Part shown: positions 17,898 through 23,827 of the stretch, one piece after another
How the letters are laid out: the number at the start of each line of letters is the position of its first letter
How positions within the stretch are numbered: position 1 is the first letter of the stretch
From: Leadbetterella sp035299025
Lineage (GTDB): Bacteria; Bacteroidota; Bacteroidia; Cytophagales; Spirosomataceae
Assembly: GCA_035299025.1 (NCBI GenBank)
Contig: DATGXK010000007.1
Location: forward strand, 1,116,001 to 1,180,000
Direction: 5' to 3'
Length of the DNA: 64,000 nt
The notes under the pieces: generated by a model
Database searches by the model: none
Told to the model about the DNA's origin: nothing
Seen by the model: the letters and a program-made list of their open reading frames with translations, nothing else
Translations under genes and position numbers: made by a program

Positions 17898-18569
17898 TTG
17901 TCACGAAAGAAACAACATCGATTTGAACATAATATTATTGCAGAAAACGTAATAGAAAGAGGAAAGGAACTTTACACCACAATTAAGGGGAATTGGAGAG
18001 AGGTATTCTTTAAAAACAATAATCCGATTACGCTAGAATTAGCTTGTGGAAAAGGAGAGTACACGGTTGGCTTGAGTAAACAATTCCCAGAAATAAATTT
18101 TATCGGAGTTGATATAAAAGGAGACAGGATAGCCAGAGGAAGTAAAAAGGCTATGGACTTGAACTTAAAGAATGTGGCATTTCTGCGAACCGGAATTCAA
18201 TATCTTGATGAGTTTTTTCTACCTGAAGAAGTTGACGAAATTTGGCTGGTACACCCAGACCCGCAACCTCGGGATAAAGAAGAGAAAAGAAGGCTTACTA
18301 ATCAAAAGTTTTTGGATTTGTATAAAATCTACCTAAAAAACGAAGGAATATTCCATTTAAAGACCGATAGCGAATTCCTTTTCAATTATTCCTTAGAAGT
18401 TATCCAGGCAGATCCTGAATTTGAAATTTTAGATTTCACACACGATCTTTATAATTCAGATTTAAGAGAAGGCCACTTTGACATTGTGACGCATTACGAA
18501 AAACTTTTCAACGAAAAAGGAGCCACCATTCACTACTTAAAAGCTAAACTCATAAAAAAAGCCTCTTAA
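17898..18569 (+). CDS. trmB: tRNA (guanine-N7-)-methyltransferase
   Basis: TrmB makes m7G46 in the variable loop of tRNAs using S-adenosylmethionine. The 223-aa protein has the SAM-binding ELACGKGEYTVGL, FIGVDIKGDRIARG, and the family signature WLVHPDPQPRDKEEKRRLTNQKFLDL. The start is TTG 17898, 2 bases after the folC stop. This gives the usual basic N terminus (SRKKQHRFEHN), and no better start exists. A strong terminator follows, ending the cluster that began at 9946. Confidence 0.94.
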   Translation: MSRKKQHRFEHNIIAENVIERGKELYTTIKGNWREVFFKNNNPITLELACGKGEYTVGLSKQFPEINFIGVDIKGDRIARGSKKAMDLNLKNVAFLRTGIQYLDEFFLPEEVDEIWLVHPDPQPRDKEEKRRLTNQKFLDLYKIYLKNEGIFHLKTDSEFLFNYSLEVIQADPEFEILDFTHDLYNSDLREGHFDIVTHYEKLFNEKGATIHYLKAKLIKKAS

Positions 18570-18583
18570 AGAGGCTTTTTTTA
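18554..18583. terminator. Terminator between trmB and gap
   Basis: AAAAAAAGCCTCTT and AAGAGGCTTTTTTT form a near-perfect hairpin with an A run and a T run on opposite sides. It overlaps the trmB stop and can also terminate the convergent gap transcript. Confidence 0.9.
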
Positions 18584-18601
18584 TGAGACATTAATCAAAA
18601 A

Positions 18602-19612
18602 TTACTTGATTAATCCCGCGAAATATTTCACTGTACGCACCAATTGAGAAACGTAAGACATTTCATTGTCATACCAGCTAACTACTCTTACCAATTGTGT
18701 ATCACCCACAACAGAAACTTTGGTTTGTGTAGCATCAAACAATGATCCAAATCTGATACCGATAATATCACTACTTACAATCTCATCTTCGGTATATCCA
18801 AAGCTCTCGTTTGAAGCTGCTTTCATTGCTGCATTTATCTCAGCTGCACTTGTAGATTTTCCAACAATTGCAGTCAACTCGGTCAATGAACCAGTCAAAG
18901 TAGGAACTCTTTGAGCCGAACCATCCAATTTACCTTTCAAAGAAGGCAAAACAAGGCCGATTGCTTTTGCAGCACCCGTACTGTTTGGTACGATGTTTTG
19001 AGCGGCAGCTCTTGCTCTTCTCAAATCACCTTTCGGGTGTGGAGAGTCTTGTGTATTTTGATCGTTTGTATAGGCGTGAACCGTTGTCATCAAACCGTTT
19101 ACAATACCATATTCTTTCTCAAGCACTTGAGCCATAGGAGCCAAGCAGTTTGTAGTACACGAAGCACAACTGATAATTGTCTCAGAACCATCCAATAAGT
19201 CATGGTTAACATTGAAAACAATAGTTTTCAAATCTCCAGTCGCAGGGGCAGAGATAACAACTTTCTTCGCTCCGGCTTTGATGTGAGCAGCAGCAGACTC
19301 TGCACTGGTAAAGAAACCTGTACATTCCAATACAACATCAACATCATGCTCACCCCAAGGTATCAAAGATGGGTCTCTTTGGGCATAAACGTTAATTGTA
19401 TCACCGTTAACAATAATCGCACTGTCAGTTGCTTGTACATCCTGGTCAAAACGTCCTTGGGCAGTATCGTATTTAAGCAAATGAGCTAATGTCTTCGGGC
19501 TAGTTAAGTCGTTGATGGCAACAACATTAATACCTTCCATATTGTAAATCTGGCGATAAACCAATTTACCAATTCGTCCAAAACCATTAATTGCTACTTT
19601 GATGTCTTTCAT
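18602..19612 (-). CDS. gap: Glyceraldehyde-3-phosphate dehydrogenase, type I
   Basis: GAPDH oxidises glyceraldehyde 3-phosphate to 1,3-bisphosphoglycerate with NAD in glycolysis. The 336-aa protein starts with the Rossmann motif INGFGRIGKLVYRQI. It carries the catalytic-Cys segment SCASCTTNCLAP near residue 150, the catalytic-His segment TTVHAYTNDQ, and a C-terminal WYDNEMSYVSQLVRT. Everything is canonical for the glycolytic tetramer. It is a single gene with its own promoter, divergent from dapD across a 411-base intergenic region. Confidence 0.97.
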   Translation of the reverse strand: MKDIKVAINGFGRIGKLVYRQIYNMEGINVVAINDLTSPKTLAHLLKYDTAQGRFDQDVQATDSAIIVNGDTINVYAQRDPSLIPWGEHDVDVVLECTGFFTSAESAAAHIKAGAKKVVISAPATGDLKTIVFNVNHDLLDGSETIISCASCTTNCLAPMAQVLEKEYGIVNGLMTTVHAYTNDQNTQDSPHPKGDLRRARAAAQNIVPNSTGAAKAIGLVLPSLKGKLDGSAQRVPTLTGSLTELTAIVGKSTSAAEINAAMKAASNESFGYTEDEIVSSDIIGIRFGSLFDATQTKVSVVGDTQLVRVVSWYDNEMSYVSQLVRTVKYFAGLIK

Positions 19613-19644
19613 TCGTTATTATTTTTTTGGTAAAAAAAGATACG

Positions 19645-19675
19645 CAAAATTATAAATAATATATACCAATTACAA
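19645..19675 (-). promoter_or_regulatory. Promoter of gap
   Basis: On the minus strand a TTG at 19675-19673 is separated by 20 bases from TAATTTTG at 19652-19645, followed by C. This is a good fit to the Bacteroidota -33/-7 pattern, 32 bases upstream of the gap start codon. Confidence 0.6.
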
Positions 19676-19820
19676 TTTCATCCAAGATATTTTCAGTTTA
19701 ATCGACCACGGAGTGCCAAATTATACAATTATTACGAGCTTAAATACAATTGCTAAATAGGGGAGAGCGAGTGCTAATGTATAGATAAAATACTAATAAT
19801 TTTAGGTTTTGCGAAATATG

Positions 19821-19843
19821 AATTACTAACACCAATTACTAAC
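19821..19843 (+). repeat. Direct repeat AATTACTAAC upstream of the dapD promoters
   Basis: Two identical 10-base copies begin 13 bases apart and end 10 bases before the first TATATTTG box. They could be regulator-binding half sites. No known regulator is recognised. Confidence 0.45.
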
Positions 19844-19853
19844 TCTATTTATT

Positions 19854-19893
19854 TATATTTGTATCTAAATCAACAAAAACAAAATTATATTTG
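19854..19893 (+). promoter_or_regulatory. Tandem candidate -7 elements for dapD
   Basis: TATATTTG occurs identically at 19854-19861 and 19886-19893, both exact TAnnTTTG matches on the dapD strand. They would give leaders of roughly 160 and 125 bases. Neither has a clear TTTG at the right distance upstream. Confidence 0.4.
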
Positions 19894-20023
19894 GCTTAGT
19901 TATCTATAATTTCTATTTTATTCACTTCGCTGTGTATTTTTAGGCTTTAGTAGTGGATAATCAGTCAATTAAATCGTTTTTGCTTGAGTTTTAATAAATA
20001 AATAATTTCTATAATTTTTACAA

Positions 20024-20842
20024 ATGAAAGAACTGGAAGAAATCATTTTGTCTGCATGGGATAATCGAGAAAGACTGAAAGAAGTTGAAACGGTTAATGT
20101 AATCAATGAAGTAGTTAAATTAGTAAATGATGGAACGCTCCGTGTTGCTAATAAAAATAGTGAAGACAAATGGGTAACCAACGAATGGGTGAAAAAGGCT
20201 ATTATTTTGTATTTTCCACTTAGGCAAATGGAAGTTCAGGAAGTTGGTATTTTTGAATTCCATGACAAAATGCAGCTTAAAAACAATTATAAGGAACTAG
20301 GTGTACGGGTTGTACCGCCAGCTGTGGCTCGTTATGGCTCATATATAGCTCCTGGTGTTATATTGATGCCTAGTTATGTAAACATCGGTGCATACGTTGA
20401 CAGTGGCACAATGGTGGACACCTGGGCTACAGTAGGTAGTTGTGCTCAGATAGGAAAGGATGTACATTTGAGTGGTGGAGTAGGGATTGGTGGCGTTCTT
20501 GAGCCTGCCCAGGCTTCTCCAGTAATTATTGAGGACGGTGCCTTTATCGGTTCAAGATGTATTGTTGTAGAAGGAGCTCATATATCTAAGAGAGCTGTTT
20601 TAGGAGCTGGAGTAACTATTACTGGAAGTTCAAAAATTATTGATGTTACTGGACCCGAGCCTGTTCAGTACATTGGATTTGTGCCGGAGAACTCGGTAGT
20701 AATACCAGGAACTATCAATAAATCCTTTCCAGCTGGTGATTACGGTGTTCCTTGTGCTTTGATTATCGGAAAGAGAAAAGAAAGCACTGACCTTAAAACA
20801 TCTCTAAACGAAGCACTTAGAGAGAATAATGTAAGCGTTTAA
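20024..20842 (+). CDS. dapD: 2,3,4,5-tetrahydropyridine-2,6-dicarboxylate N-succinyltransferase
   Basis: DapD transfers succinyl from succinyl-CoA to tetrahydrodipicolinate, committing the cell to the succinylase branch of diaminopimelate and lysine synthesis. The 272-aa protein has the N-terminal helical part and then a left-handed beta helix of hexapeptide repeats (for example GAYVDSGTMVDTWATVGSCA and IGGVLEPAQASPVIIEDG). It ends in the usual basic segment (IIGKRKESTDLKTSLNEALR). The gene stands alone between two long intergenic regions with its own terminator, while dapB is in the parAB unit. The start codon is immediately preceded by TTTACAA, discussed with the XRE operators. Confidence 0.96.
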   Translation: MKELEEIILSAWDNRERLKEVETVNVINEVVKLVNDGTLRVANKNSEDKWVTNEWVKKAIILYFPLRQMEVQEVGIFEFHDKMQLKNNYKELGVRVVPPAVARYGSYIAPGVILMPSYVNIGAYVDSGTMVDTWATVGSCAQIGKDVHLSGGVGIGGVLEPAQASPVIIEDGAFIGSRCIVVEGAHISKRAVLGAGVTITGSSKIIDVTGPEPVQYIGFVPENSVVIPGTINKSFPAGDYGVPCALIIGKRKESTDLKTSLNEALRENNVSV

Positions 20843-20864
20843 TTCTTCAAGAAAGATAAATAAT

Positions 20865-20901
20865 AGGAATAGTACTAAACAGTATTATTCCTTTTTTTTT
20901 T
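20865..20901 (+). terminator. Terminator after dapD
   Basis: A 12-bp stem (20865-20876 with 20881-20892, one G-T wobble) with a 4-base loop is followed by ten T residues. Confidence 0.9.
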
Positions 20902-20918
20902 GCTAATTACGAATTAGC
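20902..20918. repeat. Perfect inverted repeat GCTAATT-acg-AATTAGC
   Basis: Seven bases on each side of a 3-base centre are exactly complementary. It lies directly after the T run of the dapD terminator. It could be a protein-binding site; no T run follows, so it is not itself a terminator. Confidence 0.5.
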
Positions 20919-21241
20919 AACCTGATATTAGTATTTATCAATGTTTTGCTAATGCTTTTTAACTAATCAGTAATTCTAAATACTAATTTCTCCAAAGTCT
21001 CCGACAGCAATCAGTCATCCAAGATCATACAAATGTGATTCTTAAAATAGTACAACACAGCAGGCTTAAAAAAAAGTTTTTTCCCCTTGGTCAGAAAATT
21101 CATCCAGAACTTAGTTTCAAAAATTATTTCGAAATTCTGTCGAGATTAAAATCTGTGATTATCAAAAGTACCTTTAGCTCGATCGTTAAATAAAACATGT
21201 TAAAGATGTAACGAAACAATAACAAGACACAACTTTAGTGC

Positions 21242-21366
21242 CTGGCTGAGTCTTTGAAGCTAGACAAACACCGAAAGGGTAGCAGAATTAATTATTTAAA
21301 GCAATTTCTGTTGAAAGGCATGGGTATAAAAAAAGGGAATCAGTTACTGATTGCCCTTTTTCGGTG
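21242..21366 (+). ncRNA. Candidate structured RNA ending in a terminator-like hairpin
   Basis: CTGGCT (21242-21247) pairs with AGCTAG (21258-21263). CACCGAAAGGG (21270-21280) can pair with CCCTTTTTCGGTG (21354-21366), with a 2-base bulge. Inside lies CAGAA/TTCTG pairing. A second hairpin, AAGGG-AATCAGT with ACTGATTGCCCTT at about 21333-21358, is followed by T residues and competes with the outer stem. Mutually exclusive stems of this sort occur in attenuators and small RNAs. I could not match it to RNase P, tmRNA, SRP RNA, 6S RNA or a known riboswitch. Strand and ends are uncertain. Confidence 0.3.
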
Positions 21367-21544
21367 TTTATTGGACGGATTGTGTAGCACAATGTTATAA
21401 GTGAAAGCACGTAAGACATCACAAATGTAAATAAGGCTTTTGTTTATTTCCAAATTAATTTTGAAAAAATATTTTAGACAAACATTTTGTAAAATTCTCT
21501 ATCTTGGAATATTCATAGGTATCTATAAATCAATTTCTTATGAA

Positions 21545-21590
21545 TAACAATTGTTAATCTACTTGGATTTGCAATTGTAATTTCAATTGC
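21545..21590. repeat. Palindrome cluster upstream of the XRE promoter
   Basis: TAACAATTGTTA (21545-21556) is a perfect 12-base palindrome. GCAATTG (21571-21577) and CAATTGC (21584-21590) form a perfect 7-6-7 inverted repeat overlapping the spacer of the promoter. Three CAATTG cores in 45 bases suggest protein-binding sites. Confidence 0.5.
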
Positions 21591-21648
21591 TTACATTTGT
21601 AAATAATTATTTATTTTTGTTAATTATTCTTATTTTACATTTGTAAAT
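21568..21648 (+). promoter_or_regulatory. XRE regulator promoter with two identical operator-like sites
   Basis: TTTG (21568-21571), a 20-base spacer and TACATTTG (21592-21599) form a full promoter match. The 14-mer TTACATTTGTAAAT covers this -7 box (21591-21604). It recurs identically at 21635-21648, ending 1 base before the start codon. Each copy contains TTTAC/GTAAA-type dyad symmetry, and the centres are 44 bases apart, about four helical turns. The layout fits autorepression by the encoded helix-turn-helix protein, which is inference. Confidence 0.55.
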
Positions 21649-21649
21649 T

Positions 21650-22066
21650 ATGAGCCTAAGGGATAAAATAGAAGCACTAATTATCGGCCTCGGACTAACC
21701 TCTACACGCTTCGCTGACTATATCGGTGTAAACAGGCCTATCATAAGTCATATACTTTCAGGCCGCAATAAGCCCAGCTTGGAGATTATTCAGAAGATTG
21801 TTTCAAGATTTCCCGAATTGGGCTTTAATTGGATCTCAGATGACGAAGACCTCGACATGGAAATTGTGGCTCAAATCGTTAAAAATAAAGACTTTAACGC
21901 ACTTTTTAGCAGTTTTTATTCCTCACGAGAATTGAATGAAAATAGAAACACTGACCATGAGCCAGAAATATTGAATTCTCAGGCCTTTAAAACTGGCCAG
22001 AAAAGTATTCAGAAAATTGTAGTATTTTACTCCGACAATACTTTTAGTACTTTTGATCCATCGTAA
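21650..22066 (+). CDS. XRE-family helix-turn-helix transcriptional regulator
   Basis: This 138-aa protein has an N-terminal Cro/C1-type helix-turn-helix over about residues 5-55 (ADYIGVNRPIISHILSGRNKPSLEIIQKI). A polar middle follows. The short C-terminal segment IQKIVVFYSDNTFSTFDPS belongs to a tail motif common in small Bacteroidota XRE proteins of unknown signal. It is likely a DNA-binding dimer. No phage or toxin gene lies beside it, so it looks chromosomal rather than mobile. The ATG at 21650 lies 1 base downstream of a repeated operator-like sequence, and a second TACATTTG at 21636-21643 could even yield a leaderless message. Target genes are unknown; itself and possibly dapD are candidates. 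Confidence 0.85.
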   Translation: MSLRDKIEALIIGLGLTSTRFADYIGVNRPIISHILSGRNKPSLEIIQKIVSRFPELGFNWISDDEDLDMEIVAQIVKNKDFNALFSSFYSSRELNENRNTDHEPEILNSQAFKTGQKSIQKIVVFYSDNTFSTFDPS

Positions 22067-22306
22067 TTGTTTATTGGTTCGAGTCCAATCAAATCTTCTG
22101 CTCAAGCAAATTTAGTATTACTCCATTGAGAAAATCAAAGGCCGATGTTGAGTTTTGAAAATATTTTAATCTGAACTTATTTCTTGAAATTCTAATCAAA
22201 AATGGATGCCAGTTTCGTGCTCTATTTTCAAATATTCTTGAAAACATTAGTTCTATTTTCAAAACCTAATTTGTTTTATAATTTATATTATGTTAAATAA
22301 AATATT

Positions 22307-22345
22307 ATAATAAAAGGCCATCCTATTTGGATGGCCTTTTATTAT
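22307..22345. terminator. Bidirectional terminator between the XRE gene and the TPR gene
   Basis: A 17-bp perfect stem (22307-22323 with 22329-22345) has a 5-base loop. It overlaps the stop codon of the minus-strand TPR gene. The 240 bases between it and the XRE stop codon hold no recognisable feature beyond AT-rich sequence. Confidence 0.9.
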
Positions 22346-23748
22346 TTCTTACACTGTTCCAATATTCTTTCTAAGTTTTTCAAATTCTCTGAAACTGCTT
22401 CGTCATCTGATTTCAAAGATTTACACTTGTCGAAATACGGTTTTGATGCACCGAACTGCTCACAAGCTTTAGTTTCAATCGCTTTTCCTTCAGCTTGGAA
22501 AGTTTTCATATCCATGGCATCTACAACTCTTTTAATCTCCACGGCTTCATTGAAATACAAAACCGCCAAGTTGAAGTTTGCATCATAATTGTTCGGGTCA
22601 ATATCCAAGGTTTTCTTGTAGTATTGCAATGCTTTTTCTTTTCCCTCTTTGAATTTGGCTTCCAAAGCTGGCAATTTACTAACATCGCTGTTGTTACTCA
22701 AACTTGCTTTCTTTGAGGCAATATCTCCATTGATTTTAGTTATCCCCTCTTCTATTGATACTTTTTGGCTTGTAACTTCAGCAATTCTCTTTTTGGTAGC
22801 AGCTGCAGTTTTAGGCTCTTTCTTCAATTTTGCAGTTAAAGTAGCAATTTCTGCTTCATAAATAGAAAGTTTGTCTTTTTCAGAGGCCAACTGTTTCTCA
22901 AGATCAGTGGTACTTGATTTTGACAATTGATCTTTAATTTTCTGAATTTCATTGTTTACCTCCTGAGATTTACTGTCATACAAAAGCCCCAAATTAGCAA
23001 GGTTCAACACATTATTTGGATCTGCAGCGACCATTTTCTCTAGATCGCCAATAGCTCCTTCTATATTGTTTGAGGCAATGTAGGTATTTATAACCTCATT
23101 TTTCAAATCTTTATCTCCAGGATGAATCTCTGAACCTTTCTTCAAAGTTTCAATGGCCGCCGGGAAATTTTTCTCGATTTTATAAATTTGAGCTAAACTG
23201 TAAAATACTGCAGGGTCTTTTCCGCCATTTGCAAAATACTTCTTGAAGCTTTCTATAGCTGATGCATTGTTGCCCAATGATTGATCAACAATACCAGCAT
23301 ACAATGCCGCAGTAGAATCTTTATCATTTATTTTAGAACTCATTCCAAAAAACTTGCTCGCCATGGCCATGTTCTTTGAATTATAATAAGCTGCACCTTG
23401 TTGCAAAAAGCCATCTCCTAGATTTTTAGACTTCAGTATATCTTCTATATCCTTAGCTTTTTTACCACCAGCTGCTTTCTCTACCTCAAGGGCCTTCACA
23501 TAGGTATCATAGGCTTTTTGAGTTGCCAATGAGTCCGTGCTACAGTTACGTCCGAGGTCAAGATATGCATCTCCTAATTTTACCCAAGTAGCACTTTTTG
23601 TATTTTGCTTTGCGTTTTGAGTATTTTTTAGTCCTTTCTCTACGGCATCGGCGTAGCCTTTGCAAGCAAGCTCTTTCATAGGATCAGCCTGAGCAGATGC
23701 GTTGAGGGCAGTAAACCCTACAAATGATGCTAAAATAAGTTTTTTCAT
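22342..23748 (-). CDS. Secreted tetratricopeptide-repeat protein with coiled coil
   Basis: This is a 468-aa protein with a signal peptide (residues 1-19, ALNASAQ). TPR-like hairpins run through the first 260 residues (NNASAIESFKKYFANGG, KNFPAAIETLKKGSEIHPGDKDL, NNIEGAIGDLEKMVAADPNN). A Lys/Glu-rich coiled-coil segment spans about 270-360 (IQKIKDQLSKSSTTDLEKQLASEKDKL). A final TPR unit carries KALQYYKKTLDIDPNNYDANFNLAVLYFNEA. No catalytic domain is seen. It is a single gene downstream of gyrA with a 79-base gap. Probably a periplasmic scaffold; function unknown. Confidence 0.85.
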   Translation of the reverse strand: MKKLILASFVGFTALNASAQADPMKELACKGYADAVEKGLKNTQNAKQNTKSATWVKLGDAYLDLGRNCSTDSLATQKAYDTYVKALEVEKAAGGKKAKDIEDILKSKNLGDGFLQQGAAYYNSKNMAMASKFFGMSSKINDKDSTAALYAGIVDQSLGNNASAIESFKKYFANGGKDPAVFYSLAQIYKIEKNFPAAIETLKKGSEIHPGDKDLKNEVINTYIASNNIEGAIGDLEKMVAADPNNVLNLANLGLLYDSKSQEVNNEIQKIKDQLSKSSTTDLEKQLASEKDKLSIYEAEIATLTAKLKKEPKTAAATKKRIAEVTSQKVSIEEGITKINGDIASKKASLSNNSDVSKLPALEAKFKEGKEKALQYYKKTLDIDPNNYDANFNLAVLYFNEAVEIKRVVDAMDMKTFQAEGKAIETKACEQFGASKPYFDKCKSLKSDDEAVSENLKNLERILEQCKK

Positions 23749-23827
23749 TTTTAGAAATCGAGTTTTGTTTATTATTAGACTTTTTAATTGAAATAGGTTT
23801 TATCCCATTTTAGTATTTAACAATTCA

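Larger units (their letters stand above)
19613..20023. other. 411-base divergent intergenic region between gap and dapD
   Basis: No open reading frame of note. It holds the gap promoter on its left side, a direct repeat of AATTACTAAC at 19821-19830 and 19834-19843, and two identical TATATTTG boxes at 19854-19861 and 19886-19893 that face dapD. The dapD-proximal 130 bases are very AT-rich with no further clear element. The length and repeat content are unusual for this compact window. Confidence 0.6.
20843..21649. other. 807-base intergenic region between dapD and the XRE regulator
   Basis: This is one of the two longest stretches without an ordinary gene; the other is 35341-36162. From left to right it holds the dapD terminator, a perfect 7-3-7 inverted repeat at 20902-20918, and about 270 bases with no clear signal except a TCGTTA/TAACGA inverted pair near 21183-21215. 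A candidate structured RNA ending in a terminator-like hairpin follows at about 21242-21366. A partial operator lies at 21421-21430. A dense set of palindromes and promoter elements at 21545-21648 belongs to the XRE gene. No open reading frame longer than about 27 codons stands out. Confidence 0.6.

Noticed and set aside
21236..21262. Possible TPP riboswitch start (GTGCCTGGCTGAG resembles the first half of the THI box)
   Set aside because: The second conserved half (ACCTGAT and GGxTAATxCC segments) is missing and the downstream gene is an XRE regulator, not a thiamine gene.
21266..21288. Possible SRP RNA core (CCGAAAGGGTAGCAG resembles CCGGAAGGxAGCAG)
   Set aside because: The flanking bases do not form the required helix and the 5' GTCAGG element is absent.
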